A stretch of DNA of 64,000 nucleotides from Lysobacterales bacterium (GTDB taxonomy: Bacteria; Pseudomonadota; Gammaproteobacteria; Xanthomonadales; SZUA-36). Of the stretch, positions 51,465 to 60,586 are shown in pieces. Under the pieces are notes generated by a model, which saw only the letters and a program-made list of their open reading frames with translations, ran no database searches and was not told where the DNA came from. The stretch lies in NCBI GenBank assembly GCA_013001885.1, contig JABDLD010000033.1, positions 97,565 through 161,564 on the forward strand, given 5' to 3'. The stretch's first letter is position 1; each line of letters starts with the position of its first letter. Position numbers and translations under genes: made by a program.

Positions 51465-52487
51465 ATGAGAGCTTTACTACTGATCCTCTTGCTGGCAGCG
51501 CTGCCATTTGCGGGGGTTTACGCAGACACGATCGATATCTATTCCGGCGAGGCCGCCGTTGAAGACAACGGTCAGGCTGAGCGTTCCCGCGCCCTGCCAT
51601 TGGCGCTGAAACACGTGTTGTTGAAAATGAGCGGCCTCAGGACATTCGAGGAATATCCGGAGGTTGAACCTGCGCTTGGAATAGCAGCGTCGATCCTGCT
51701 GTCTTTTCATTACCGTAATGTCGAGGGTATGGCGGCTGACGGCAGTTTGCAGGACGAGCTCAGGCTGGTCGCCCGGTTTTCTGCCGACAGGACCAACGAG
51801 TTGGCCCGGTCGTTGCAGTTGCCGTCCTGGCCGGCCCAGCGAATCCCGACCGATATCTGGGTCGTCGTGGATAATGGGCTTGACCGGCGTGTGATGCCGC
51901 TCGAGTTCGAATATGCGTGGCGTGCAATGGCTGATACCGCCGCTACCCGGGGTTTTCCCCTTCGCTGGCCGATGGCCGATGAAGAAGGCCAGTTTGGCGT
52001 TGACGCCCAATTGCTTTGGGGTGGTTACACAGAGGATCTCGGGATCGGACCCGGGGGTGCGGCGATGATTGTTGCAGCCCGCAGAGAGGGGCCAAACTGG
52101 AATGTACGGAGCAATCTCGCGTACAACGGTCAAAGCTGGACCTGGAGAACGCAGGATATAGATTTGGTGTTCGCTTTGACTGAAAGCATGCAGGAAGCAG
52201 CAGACCGGGTTTCGGCGGCCAGTTCCATTGCGGCTGCCGATCTGGAAGCCTCGTTGCACGAGCTGACCGTGACCGGAATTCTCAATTCTTCCGACTATAT
52301 TCGCTGCCTTGGCTACCTGCAGAATCTGGAGGTGGTGAGCAGGGTTTCGGTCAATCGCGCCCAGCCGGGAAAAGTAGCGTTCAGGCTCGAATTGAATGCG
52401 CTTCCGCAATACTTGAATGAAGCGCTGCTCAAAGGACAGGTCCTGGGTTACGATGAGGCTCAGGATTCGTATTTCCTTTTGCAGTAA
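51465..52487 (+). CDS. DUF2066 exported protein
   Basis: 340-aa protein with a signal peptide (MRALLLILLLAALPFAGVYA) and the DUF2066 region: DIYSGEAAVEDNGQAERSRA, LPLALKHVLLKMSG and the conserved LSFHYRNVEG. Its function is not established. It starts the common gammaproteobacterial block DUF2066-perM-hda, here with 12 bases to perM, and is divergent from purM. Confidence 0.85.
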   Translation: MRALLLILLLAALPFAGVYADTIDIYSGEAAVEDNGQAERSRALPLALKHVLLKMSGLRTFEEYPEVEPALGIAASILLSFHYRNVEGMAADGSLQDELRLVARFSADRTNELARSLQLPSWPAQRIPTDIWVVVDNGLDRRVMPLEFEYAWRAMADTAATRGFPLRWPMADEEGQFGVDAQLLWGGYTEDLGIGPGGAAMIVAARREGPNWNVRSNLAYNGQSWTWRTQDIDLVFALTESMQEAADRVSAASSIAAADLEASLHELTVTGILNSSDYIRCLGYLQNLEVVSRVSVNRAQPGKVAFRLELNALPQYLNEALLKGQVLGYDEAQDSYFLLQ

Positions 52488-52499
52488 GCGCATAAAATC

Positions 52500-53591
52500 A
52501 TGAATGATTCCCGCAACTGGTTTGTCCTCGCGCTCATTGTCGGCATCGGCTGGCTGTTGTATCTGCTGGCGCCCGTCATCACGCCGTTCGTTTTGTCCGC
52601 TGGCCTGGCTTTCCTCGGCGACCCGCTGGTCGACCGCCTGCAGCGGATAAAGTTTATCAAGTGGCGATGTAACCGTACCGTTGCGGTGCTCATCGTATTC
52701 GTGTTGATTTCGGCTGCGTTGGTCCTGGTGTTCCTGATTTTTTTGCCGCTGCTCAGAGCACAGATCGAGCGCCTGGTGGTAAAGGCTCCGGAGATTTTTG
52801 AATGGATGGTCGGCACCGCTATGCCCTGGTTGCAGGTCAAGCTGGGATTGGAATCGTTTGTACTGGACGCGGAGAGCGTGACCGGAGCCATCAAGGCGTA
52901 TTGGAAGGAGGCCACCACGGCAATTGTCGGAATGGTGGGGACAGTGTCCCGCGGCGGCCAGGCGGTCATGACCTGGCTGATGCACCTGGTCCTGGTGCCG
53001 GTAGTCACTTTCTACCTGTTGCGTGACTGGGACCAACTGGTGGAGGGCGTTCGCACGCTGATCCCGCGAAAAATCGAACCGGTGGTAAGTGAGCTGAGCC
53101 GGGAAATCGACAGGGTCCTGGGAGCGTTTATCCGGGGACAGCTGATGGTGATGCTGGCTCTTGGGCTGATTTATTCAGCCGGACTGTGGGCGGTTGGGCT
53201 GGACCTGGCCCTGATCATCGGAATGGCGGCCGGCTTGTTGAGTATCGTGCCGTACCTGGGGACCCTGGTTGGGGTCGTCGCTGCGCTGGTCGCTGCTATC
53301 TTTCAGTTTCAGGATGTGCTGCATCCGTTGTTTGTTCTGATCGTATTCGGGGCGGGCCAGTCGCTCGAGGGAATGGTTCTTACTCCGAAGCTGGTAGGAG
53401 ACCGTGTCGGGCTGCATCCGGTAGCCGTCATCTTTGCCGTGCTGGCCGGCGGCCAGTTATTCGGCTTCCTCGGTATCTTGCTTGCCTTGCCCGTGGCGGC
53501 GGCATTGAACGTGCTGGTGGCCCACCTGCACCAACATTACCGTGAGAGCAACATATACCTGAAAGAGACCGGCGGTCCGGAAGAACACTGA
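52500..53591 (+). CDS. perM: AI-2E family transporter (PerM)
   Basis: 363-aa polytopic membrane protein of the AI-2E/PerM family, a possible permease. About seven TM segments are visible: early pair at 8-48, one near 60-84, and four after residue 160. GMAAGLLSIVPYLGTLVG and PLFVLIVFGAGQSLEGMVLTP in the C-terminal half (in part) are family landmarks. The transported substrate is not known for this subgroup. Its stop abuts the hda start. Confidence 0.88.
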   Translation: MNDSRNWFVLALIVGIGWLLYLLAPVITPFVLSAGLAFLGDPLVDRLQRIKFIKWRCNRTVAVLIVFVLISAALVLVFLIFLPLLRAQIERLVVKAPEIFEWMVGTAMPWLQVKLGLESFVLDAESVTGAIKAYWKEATTAIVGMVGTVSRGGQAVMTWLMHLVLVPVVTFYLLRDWDQLVEGVRTLIPRKIEPVVSELSREIDRVLGAFIRGQLMVMLALGLIYSAGLWAVGLDLALIIGMAAGLLSIVPYLGTLVGVVAALVAAIFQFQDVLHPLFVLIVFGAGQSLEGMVLTPKLVGDRVGLHPVAVIFAVLAGGQLFGFLGILLALPVAAALNVLVAHLHQHYRESNIYLKETGGPEEH

Positions 53592-54287
53592 ATGCTTTTT
53601 TCACCCCAGATTCCCCTGCAACTGGAGCCGCGGCGCCCGGATCGGCTGGAGGATTTCGTTGCCGGGCCCAACACGGGCGCACTGGCGGCCGTCCGGCACC
53701 TGCTGGACGAGCCGGGCGGCAGCCTGTTTTTGTCCGGCCCGGCAGGGTCCGGAAAGTCGCATCTGCTCAATGCACTGTGCCATCTCGCCCGGGAACAGGG
53801 GATGGGGGCGTTTTACATCGCGCTGAAACGCCTGCCGGAAGAAGCGGCCGCCAGCCTGGAGGGTTTGAGGGTTCTCGACCTCGTTTGCGTGGACGACCTG
53901 GATTGCGTCGCGGGAAATCCGGTCTGGGAAAATGCGCTTTTCGCCTGTTTCAACGAGGTGCGTGCGGCGCAGGGACGATTGCTGGTCAGCAGCAGCAAGC
54001 CACTGGCCGCACTGGATTTTTGCCTGCCGGACCTGGCGTCCCGTCTGGCCTGGGGCGTTCGCCAGGTGCTGCATCTGCCCGAGGATGACGGCAAACTTGA
54101 GATTCTCCGTCAGCGTGCCCGTACCTTGAGGATTGAGCTCCCTGCCGAAGTGCAGAGTTACCTGCTCAAACACGGAAAACGCGACATGGCTTCACTGCTG
54201 CAAACGCTGGAGCAGCTGAAGGATGCCGCCTTTTCCGGCAAACGGAAAATCACCGTGCCGCTGGCCAGGGAAATCCTTAAATCCTGA
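53592..54287 (+). CDS. hda: DnaA regulatory inactivator Hda
   Basis: AAA+ protein that works with the DNA sliding clamp to hydrolyse DnaA-ATP after initiation. 231 aa. N-terminal QIPLQL (6-11) fits the clamp-binding motif, followed by Walker A GPAGSGKS (49-56) and DLVCVDDLDCVAG as Walker B. The DnaA DNA-binding domain IV is absent, as expected for Hda. No gap to perM. Confidence 0.92.
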   Translation: MLFSPQIPLQLEPRRPDRLEDFVAGPNTGALAAVRHLLDEPGGSLFLSGPAGSGKSHLLNALCHLAREQGMGAFYIALKRLPEEAAASLEGLRVLDLVCVDDLDCVAGNPVWENALFACFNEVRAAQGRLLVSSSKPLAALDFCLPDLASRLAWGVRQVLHLPEDDGKLEILRQRARTLRIELPAEVQSYLLKHGKRDMASLLQTLEQLKDAAFSGKRKITVPLAREILKS

Positions 54288-54299
54288 CCGGCGCCGGCT

Positions 54300-56054
54300 T
54301 CATTTGAACGTCATGCGGTTTTCAATTTCCAGACCGTCAGCGGTGAACCGCAGGTACGTGTGGTTGCGGTCAGCCATGTCCCGGAATGCCTTTCGTGCTG
54401 ATTCCGATATTTCCCTGGCGGCTTCCGGTTCCCATTGATGCGCGTCACCTGCGCTTGCGGCCAGCGCCTTGTAATGCGTTGACAGCTTATCGCTGTAGTC
54501 CAGGTATGCCGCCATGTCATAGCTGGCGGACAGGAAAGTGCCCTCGGGGCCGGCATCCTGATCGAGGTAGCCCGGCAGCCCGTCCTGCTCTCCTTCGCCG
54601 AGCGCAACACCGATGGCGTCCTGGGACATGGCTGCAAAAGCCACCATCCCCGGAACCGGGATCAGGCGCTCAGGCAGACGCACGGCAGGCTCACCCGGCG
54701 TGATCGCCAGGCCCGAGAGATCGGGCAAAAACATCTGTGCCATGCCGACGAACATCTGGGGCTGTTCCACGTGAACGGCCATGTAGCCGCGGGCATTTTC
54801 GGGGATTGAATCCTGGCTCATGACGATTTCGCTGAGGCTGACACGAAGCCCGAGAAAGTTGTTCAGGAACGGCGGCATCGGCTGATTGATCTGTTCCAGG
54901 GCCTGGGCCGCACTGGTATTCAGCTCCGCGAGGTGTTCGCACTGGTAAGGATCTGCGCTGATGGCGGCGGCCTTCTCGCGCACGAAATCCCTGACCGGGC
55001 CAAACCTCATTCCGAAGGAAAACTCGAGAATCCGGTCCGTCAGCGCGTCCGCGGCCGGCAGTTTTGACACCAGCCCCATCAGTTGGCTTCCGAGGGTCGC
55101 AGGTGTCTCGATCCGGTAGCCCATGGCGACAGCGGAGGTGCTGAGTTCACGGATGCCCATGGTCATGCGCGGTGTGTTGTCGATGATTTCGCGAATCTCC
55201 GCCACGCAAACCTGGCTGAGTGTGCTGGGGTCCAAGTCGCCTGATGCCGCCATTGCTTTTCCTGCCGGCGTATCCGGATTCATGAGTTCGTCCGCGAGTT
55301 TGCGGACATCGAAAATTCCCGATCCGTAGTCTGAGTAGCCGTTGTTTTTGTTCAGTGTTTTAAGCCGGGCCTGCGCATCGCTGGCCGGCGGCATCTCGAG
55401 GCCGAGGAACGCCGGTAACAGCTCAGCTTCCGCCAGCATGGGGAACAGGCTGATGGCGAGGTGGTCCTCGAAAATCGAAATATAGAGTCCGACGGGTTCA
55501 CCGCCGTGGTGTTCATCACTGATGCGCCAGTAAGGCACGCCCTGGAAATCCTGCTCGGGAACCGTTATTTCGGCGTTGTCCATGACGCGCGTGATCGTAT
55601 CCCGCAAGGTCTGGGCGTCTGAAAGGCTCATCCGGACGGCCGGAAATGCGCCCATTCCGTAAAGGACACGCCGTGACTGCAGGTCGAAACCCATGCTTTC
55701 CAGCCCTTCGCGGCTCAGTTTGCCGTCGAGTTCCACCAGCATCGCGTGCGCAAAACGCGTCGCGGCGTCTCCGGAACTTGCTGCCTGTGTTGATTCCATT
55801 TTTACCCGCGCAGTACCGAGCTGGGACTGCATCGAGTCGAGCAGCGGTTGTGCTCGCAGGAGATAGGTATCGATGACCTCGTTCGGCACGGGCTCGAGGT
55901 TTGCGAACACGTAGGGTGTGTTGGCAGGAACATGGGACAGTAGCGGATTGTTGGCGGAACTCGAGGTTGCCTCAACTGTGTCCCCTCTGTCACCGCAGGC
56001 TGAAAGGGCAAGGAGGGCCACCAGGGCGGCCAGGGTCAGGCGAATGTTAGTCAT
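54300..56054 (-). CDS. Large lipoprotein of unknown function
   Basis: 584-aa predicted lipoprotein that I cannot assign. The signal sequence MTNIRLTLAALVALLALSAC places the modified Cys at 20 with Gly at +2, predicting outer-membrane sorting. The rest is globular with no CxxCH, TPR or peptidase motif; the opening VPANTPYVFANLEPVP resembles the start of DUF3352-type proteins. A good sigma-70 promoter precedes it. It lies alone between hda and murU, 13 bases from the hda end on the opposite strand. Confidence 0.8.
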   Translation of the reverse strand: MTNIRLTLAALVALLALSACGDRGDTVEATSSSANNPLLSHVPANTPYVFANLEPVPNEVIDTYLLRAQPLLDSMQSQLGTARVKMESTQAASSGDAATRFAHAMLVELDGKLSREGLESMGFDLQSRRVLYGMGAFPAVRMSLSDAQTLRDTITRVMDNAEITVPEQDFQGVPYWRISDEHHGGEPVGLYISIFEDHLAISLFPMLAEAELLPAFLGLEMPPASDAQARLKTLNKNNGYSDYGSGIFDVRKLADELMNPDTPAGKAMAASGDLDPSTLSQVCVAEIREIIDNTPRMTMGIRELSTSAVAMGYRIETPATLGSQLMGLVSKLPAADALTDRILEFSFGMRFGPVRDFVREKAAAISADPYQCEHLAELNTSAAQALEQINQPMPPFLNNFLGLRVSLSEIVMSQDSIPENARGYMAVHVEQPQMFVGMAQMFLPDLSGLAITPGEPAVRLPERLIPVPGMVAFAAMSQDAIGVALGEGEQDGLPGYLDQDAGPEGTFLSASYDMAAYLDYSDKLSTHYKALAASAGDAHQWEPEAAREISESARKAFRDMADRNHTYLRFTADGLEIENRMTFK

Positions 56055-56087
56055 AGTGGTTTTCCGTAATCATTCATGTGTGAAGGT

Positions 56088-56116
56088 GTTATACCACAGT
56101 ACAACACTAAATTCAA
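56088..56116 (-). promoter_or_regulatory. Sigma-70 promoter of the unknown lipoprotein
   Basis: On the minus strand TTGAAT (56116-56111) is followed by a 17-base spacer and TATAAC (56093-56088). Both boxes are one or two changes from consensus, with ideal spacing. Transcription would begin about 56081, giving a leader near 27 bases before the ATG at 56054. Confidence 0.7.
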
Positions 56117-56121
56117 GTCTT

Positions 56122-56781
56122 TCAGCTGTAAGACCGTCTGACCGATTCAAGCCGCTCCAGGGTGCCGATGTCGTCCCAGTTTCCGCTAAAGCACTCTCCG
56201 GTGACCAGGTGTTGCTCCATGGCGGACTGCAACAGGGGCACAACGGAAAACTTGCCGGGAAGGCATCCGTCGAACAGGCGCGGGTTGTATACGCCAACCC
56301 CGCTAAACGTCAGCATGTTTTCTCCGCGCTGGCGAATGCGGCCGCCGGTCAGCGAAAAATCCCCGTCAGGGTTGTGCTCCGGATTCGGAACCAGGACCAG
56401 GTGCGCCCAGTCGCACTTAACGGCCCGCAGGCGCGCAAACGGGAAGTCGGTCCAGACGTCGCCGTTGACCACCAGGAAGGGCGCGGCGCCAAGCTGCGGC
56501 AAAGCCTGAAAAATTCCGCCCCCGGTTTCCAGCGCCTCGGGCTGTTCGTCAGACCAGTGAATATTGATACCCCAGCGGCTGCCGTCACCTAAACCCCGCT
56601 GAAGCAGGTCACCGAGGTGGCCCTGGTTGATAACGACCTGCCTGAACCCGGCTCCAGCCAGGTTTTCGAGATGGTATTCGATCAGCGGCTTGCCGTGGAT
56701 TTCGACCAGCGGTTTGGGCACCTGGTCGGTCAGCGGCCGCAGGCGTTCTCCGCGGCCTGCGGCGAGGATCATGGCGCGCAT
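56122..56781 (-). CDS. murU: N-acetylmuramate 1-phosphate uridylyltransferase MurU
   Basis: Nucleotidyltransferase that makes UDP-MurNAc from MurNAc-1-phosphate in cell-wall recycling. 219 aa; MILAAGRGERLRPLTDQVPK at the start holds the nucleotide-binding motif, then KPLVEIHGKPLIEYHLENL and VNGDVWTDF with the metal-binding GD. The start overlaps the end of amgK by 13 bases. The pair is the same as that found in Pseudomonas, where it bypasses MurA. Confidence 0.9.
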   Translation of the reverse strand: MRAMILAAGRGERLRPLTDQVPKPLVEIHGKPLIEYHLENLAGAGFRQVVINQGHLGDLLQRGLGDGSRWGINIHWSDEQPEALETGGGIFQALPQLGAAPFLVVNGDVWTDFPFARLRAVKCDWAHLVLVPNPEHNPDGDFSLTGGRIRQRGENMLTFSGVGVYNPRLFDGCLPGKFSVVPLLQSAMEQHLVTGECFSGNWDDIGTLERLESVRRSYS

Positions 56782-57761
56782 TCGGGCTGCTCCAGAAACA
56801 GGCGGAAAGCGTTAAATTCCGGGTAGAGGGGCAATACGTCCAGCAGGTATTGATAAAAGCGCGGAATCATTTCTATGTACCCTTGCTTGTCGTCACGGTA
56901 TCCGAGGCGCGCAAAAATACCGACGATCTTGAGGTTGCGCTGCAGGCCCATCCAGTCGCAATGGCGGGTCCATTGCGAAGCGGACACCTCCACCGGTAAT
57001 GCTTCCCGGGCTTGCCGCATCCAGCCTTCAATTCGCCCGCGCGGCCACGCAATGTAGCGGTCCCAGATCAGGGAAACAAAATCATAGCTGACCGGCCCCA
57101 GCAAGCCGTCCTGAAAATCAATAATGCCCGGACCGGAGGGTGTTTGCAGCAAATTGCAGGAATGGAAATCCTTGTGCACGAATACCTGTGGCTGCTCCCC
57201 GGCCGAGTTGATCAGTAACCGGCACACATGGTTCCATTGCCTGCGCTCGTCGGCGTCGAGTGCACGCTGCTTGTGCCGCTCGAGGTACCAGGTTTTGAAC
57301 AGGTCGAGTTCCTGCAGCAGAATCGCGTCGTCGTAGGCCGGTAATCCTGTTGTATCGACGCGGACAGCCATGCCGCTGAGAATATCCAGCAGTTCCGGAA
57401 AATGCTGATCCACGGACTTTGTGTTGATCAGCTCGCGATAAAGCGTGTCGCCGAAATCTTCGAGCAGGCCGAAGCCCCGTTCCAGGTCGAATTGCAGTAT
57501 GTCCGGTGCGTTCAGTCCCGCCCTGCGCAGTCGCCGAGCGATGTCGACAAACGGCATCGAATTCTCTTTGTCGGGCGGTGCGTCCATCAGGATTATCGGC
57601 TCGCCATTCGCCATGAAACGAAAATAGCGGCGAAAACTGGCATCGCCCGAAACGGGCTTCAACGTGACCAAATCCAGCCCCGTCTGGCCCGCCGCCCAGC
57701 GAGCGGCTTCAAGTTCACGGGAATCTTCCGGGGCGGCGGAGCCGGGGGTTGTTTCGTTCAT
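56769..57761 (-). CDS. amgK: N-acetylmuramate/N-acetylglucosamine kinase AmgK
   Basis: Anomeric sugar kinase of the APH-like fold that phosphorylates recycled MurNAc. 330 aa. SGDASFRRYFRF, the catalytic HKDFHSCNLL (His-Asp loop) and IIDFQDGLLGPVSYDFVSL supply the Brenner and DFD-type motifs. I chose the ATG at 57761; the frame opens at 58007 but is antisense to the Rrf2 gene there. No clear ribosome site. Divergent from the suf regulator. Confidence 0.9.
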   Translation of the reverse strand: MNETTPGSAAPEDSRELEAARWAAGQTGLDLVTLKPVSGDASFRRYFRFMANGEPIILMDAPPDKENSMPFVDIARRLRRAGLNAPDILQFDLERGFGLLEDFGDTLYRELINTKSVDQHFPELLDILSGMAVRVDTTGLPAYDDAILLQELDLFKTWYLERHKQRALDADERRQWNHVCRLLINSAGEQPQVFVHKDFHSCNLLQTPSGPGIIDFQDGLLGPVSYDFVSLIWDRYIAWPRGRIEGWMRQAREALPVEVSASQWTRHCDWMGLQRNLKIVGIFARLGYRDDKQGYIEMIPRFYQYLLDVLPLYPEFNAFRLFLEQPECAP

Positions 57762-57813
57762 GCACGTATTTTGCCGGATTCGCAGAGCAGTTGGTATGGT
57801 AAATACTTCAAAC

Positions 57814-57830
57814 AGTACCCATATGGTACT
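57814..57830 (+). promoter_or_regulatory. Inverted-repeat operator candidate before the suf regulator
   Basis: AGTACC-CATAT-GGTACT is a perfect 6-bp inverted repeat with a 5-base spacer, ending nine bases before the ATG at 57839. It overlaps a likely promoter region (TATATAAAG follows). Rrf2 proteins often bind such sites at their own promoter, so this is a candidate autoregulatory site. Confidence 0.55.
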
Positions 57831-57838
57831 ATATAAAG

Positions 57839-58285
57839 ATGCTGAGAATATCGAAACTAACGGATTACGCCATCCTGATGATGGTGGAGCTGACCCGGGA
57901 CGGCGAGATGCTGAGTGCTCACGCGCTGGCGGAGCGGATTCACGTGGAAGGCCCAACCGCCAGCAAGGTACTGAAGCTGCTGGCCAGCGCCGGGCTGCTG
58001 GAGTCATACCGCGGCGCGAACGGCGGCTACCGGGTGAGGCGGACGGCAGCCGATATCAGCGTGGCGGAAGTAATCGCAGCCATCGAGGGACCGATCGCGA
58101 TGACCGAGTGCAGCGTGGAAGAAGGCCTGTGCAGCCAGGAAGACAGTTGCGACCTGCGCAGCAACTGGCAGCGTATCAGCCTGGCCGTGGCGCAGGCATT
58201 GCGCGACGTCAGCCTGGCCGAAATGTCGGCGCCCCTGGGCGGGAAGGCCAATCCGTTACAGATCACAACCCTGAATTCAGGTTAA
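57839..58285 (+). CDS. Rrf2-family iron-sulfur regulator of the suf operon
   Basis: 148-aa winged-helix regulator of the IscR/SUF-regulator group. The DNA-binding part (MLRISKLTDYAILMMVEL, GPTASKVLKLLASAGLL, GGYRVRR) is followed by three Cys, C91, C98 and C104 (TECSVEEGLCSQEDSC), that could hold an Fe-S cluster. It lies 22 bases before sufB and probably represses the operon when clusters are plentiful. The palindrome at 57814-57830 is its candidate target. Confidence 0.9.
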   Translation: MLRISKLTDYAILMMVELTRDGEMLSAHALAERIHVEGPTASKVLKLLASAGLLESYRGANGGYRVRRTAADISVAEVIAAIEGPIAMTECSVEEGLCSQEDSCDLRSNWQRISLAVAQALRDVSLAEMSAPLGGKANPLQITTLNSG

Positions 58286-58307
58286 ACCATAGCCAGAGAA
58301 TGCGAGT

Positions 58308-59771
58308 ATGAGCAACGAACAAAGCACCCCTGAACAACCGTCGGTCGATCATTTCGTGCAGCAGAAATACCGGCACGGATTCGTTACCGATATCGAGTCG
58401 GAAACGGTGCCGCCGGGTCTGAATGAAGACGTCGTTCGGTGGATATCCGCCCGCAAGGAAGAGCCGGAGTGGCTGCTCGAGTGGCGGCTGGAGGCCTACC
58501 GCCGCTGGCTGACCATGACTCCGCCCGACTGGGCCCATCTCAAGATCGATCCGGTGGATTTTCAGGCTATCTCCTATTTTTCCGCGCCCAAATCAGACAA
58601 GGATCGGCCGCAAAGCCTGGATGAAGTCGATCCTAAACTGCTGGAGACCTACGACAAGTTGGGCGTGCCGCTGCATGAGAGGGCGCGCCTCGCCGGCGTG
58701 GCGGTCGATGCGGTGTTTGACTCGGTTTCGGTGGGAACCACGTTCCGCAAGGAACTGAAAAAAGCAGGGGTTATTTTTTGTTCTTTCTCCGAGGCGGTGA
58801 AAGAGCACCCCGAACTGGTCAAAAAGTACCTGGGCACCGTGGTACCCACGCGGGACAATTTTTTTGCTGCCCTGAACTCCGCCGTATTTTCCGACGGCAG
58901 CTTCGTTTACATCCCGAAGGGCGTGCGCTGCCCGATGGAACTGAGCACCTATTTCCGCATCAATGCGGCCGAAACCGGCCAGTTCGAGCGCACGCTGATC
59001 GTGGCCGAGGACAACAGCCACGTCAGTTACCTGGAAGGCTGCACGGCGCCGATGCGGGACGAGAACCAGCTGCACGCCGCGGTGGTGGAACTGGTGGCGC
59101 TGGAGGATGCGGAGATTAAGTATTCAACGGTGCAGAACTGGTACCCCGGCGATGAAGAAGGCAAGGGCGGGATCTACAACTTCGTGACCAAGCGCGGAGA
59201 CTGTCGCGGAGACCGCTCCAAGATCTCCTGGACGCAGGTGGAAACCGGTTCCGCCATCACCTGGAAATACCCGTCCTGCGTATTGCGCGGAGAGCGTTCC
59301 GTGGGTGAATTCTACTCCGTTGCCCTGACCAACAATTTCCAGCAGGCCGATACCGGCACCAAGATGATCCATATCGGCCGCGACACGCGCAGCAAGATCA
59401 TTTCGAAAGGTATATCGGCCGGCCACGGGCAGAATGCCTATCGCGGACTGGTGCGTATTTCAAAGAAAGCCGAAAACGCCCGGAATTTCACCCAGTGCGA
59501 CTCCATGCTGATCGGCAAGGGATGCGGCGCCCATACCTTCCCCTATATCGAGGTGGGCAACCCGAGTGCGAAAGTGGAGCATGAAGCGACAACCTCACGA
59601 ATTGGCGAGGACCAGCTGTTCTACTGCCTGCAGCGCGGCATCTCCGAGGAAGACGCGGTTTCGATGATCGTAGACGGTTTTTGTAAACAGGTGTTTCGGG
59701 AACTGCCGATGGAGTTCGCGGTGGAAGCCAAGGCATTGCTCGAAGTCAGCCTGGAAGGCGCAGTCGGGTAA
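58308..59771 (+). CDS. sufB: Fe-S cluster scaffold protein SufB
   Basis: Part of the SufBC2D scaffold that assembles iron-sulfur clusters. 487 aa. SufB landmarks: [55 protein letters not shown] and the cysteine-bearing [10 protein letters not shown] near the end. It is the first structural gene of the operon, after the regulator, and is followed by a 29-base gap with a palindrome before sufC. Confidence 0.97.
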   Translation: MSNEQSTPEQPSVDHFVQQKYRHGFVTDIESETVPPGLNEDVVRWISARKEEPEWLLEWRLEAYRRWLTMTPPDWAHLKIDPVDFQAISYFSAPKSDKDRPQSLDEVDPKLLETYDKLGVPLHERARLAGVAVDAVFDSVSVGTTFRKELKKAGVIFCSFSEAVKEHPELVKKYLGTVVPTRDNFFAALNSAVFSDGSFVYIPKGVRCPMELSTYFRINAAETGQFERTLIVAEDNSHVSYLEGCTAPMRDENQLHAAVVELVALEDAEIKYSTVQNWYPGDEEGKGGIYNFVTKRGDCRGDRSKISWTQVETGSAITWKYPSCVLRGERSVGEFYSVALTNNFQQADTGTKMIHIGRDTRSKIISKGISAGHGQNAYRGLVRISKKAENARNFTQCDSMLIGKGCGAHTFPYIEVGNPSAKVEHEATTSRIGEDQLFYCLQRGISEEDAVSMIVDGFCKQVFRELPMEFAVEAKALLEVSLEGAVG

Positions 59772-59775
59772 AATA

Positions 59776-59789
59776 GTTTTAATTAAAAC
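59776..59789. repeat. Perfect 14-bp palindrome in the sufB-sufC gap
   Basis: GTTTTAATTAAAAC is an uninterrupted palindrome between the sufB stop (59771) and the sufC ATG (59801). Its all-A/T interior makes a strong terminator unlikely; it may be a protein site or an mRNA processing or attenuation element. Confidence 0.5.
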
Positions 59790-59800
59790 GGAATAATGTC

Positions 59801-60577
59801 ATGTTGAAAATAAAAAATTTGCACGCAACCGTTGGCGGCAAGGCCATTCTGAAGGGCCTGGACCTGGAGATCGGCGCTGGAGAAGTCCACGCGATCATGG
59901 GCCCGAACGGCGCCGGCAAGAGCACGCTGGGTAATGTCATTGCGGGCCGTGAAGGTTATGAAGTCACCGCTGGTGAAGTGATTTACCAGGGTAAAAACCT
60001 GCTGGAACTGGAGCCTGAAGAAAGAGCCTGTGAAGGTATTTTCCTGGCATTTCAGTACCCGGTGGAGATTCCGGGCGTAAACAATACCTATTTCCTGCGC
60101 GCGGCCCTGAATGCGCAACGCAAATACCGCGGCGAACCTGAACTGGACTCCATGCAGTTCCTCAAGCTGGTGCGCGAAAAACTCGAGGTCCTGCACATTG
60201 GCGATGACCTGCTGCACCGGGCCGTGAACGAAGGATTCTCCGGCGGTGAAAAGAAACGCAACGAAATTTTCCAGATGGCCGTGCTGGAGCCTTCGCTGGC
60301 GATCCTGGACGAGACCGATTCCGGCCTGGATATCGACGCGCTGAGGCTGGTCGCGGAGGGCGTCAACCGCCTGCGCGCCGGGGACCGCTCGATCATGGTC
60401 GTGACCCACTACCAGCGACTTCTTGACTACATCGTTCCGGATGTCGTTCACGTTCTGGCCGATGGAAAAATCGCCGCGAGCGGCGGTCCCGACCTGGCGC
60501 TGAAACTCGAGGAACAGGGTTACACCTGGCTCGAGCAGGGCGGAATCAAGGCGCTCAAACAAGAAGCCAGGGCCTAG
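59801..60577 (+). CDS. sufC: SUF ABC-type ATPase SufC
   Basis: Cytosolic ATPase that drives the SufBD scaffold. 258 aa. Walker A GPNGAGKS is at 34-41, followed by the Q-loop FLAFQYPVEIPGV, the SufC-variant signature FSGGEKKRNEIFQM and Walker B LAILDETDSGLDID. Starts at the ATG at 59801. Nine bases to sufD. Confidence 0.96.
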   Translation: MLKIKNLHATVGGKAILKGLDLEIGAGEVHAIMGPNGAGKSTLGNVIAGREGYEVTAGEVIYQGKNLLELEPEERACEGIFLAFQYPVEIPGVNNTYFLRAALNAQRKYRGEPELDSMQFLKLVREKLEVLHIGDDLLHRAVNEGFSGGEKKRNEIFQMAVLEPSLAILDETDSGLDIDALRLVAEGVNRLRAGDRSIMVVTHYQRLLDYIVPDVVHVLADGKIAASGGPDLALKLEEQGYTWLEQGGIKALKQEARA

Positions 60578-60586
60578 GGAGACGGG

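Noticed and set aside
51477..53036. 519-codon open frame antisense to the DUF2066 gene and perM
   Set aside because: Spans two well-supported genes on the opposite strand; its translation is rich in Gln, His and Arg, as expected of a shadow frame.
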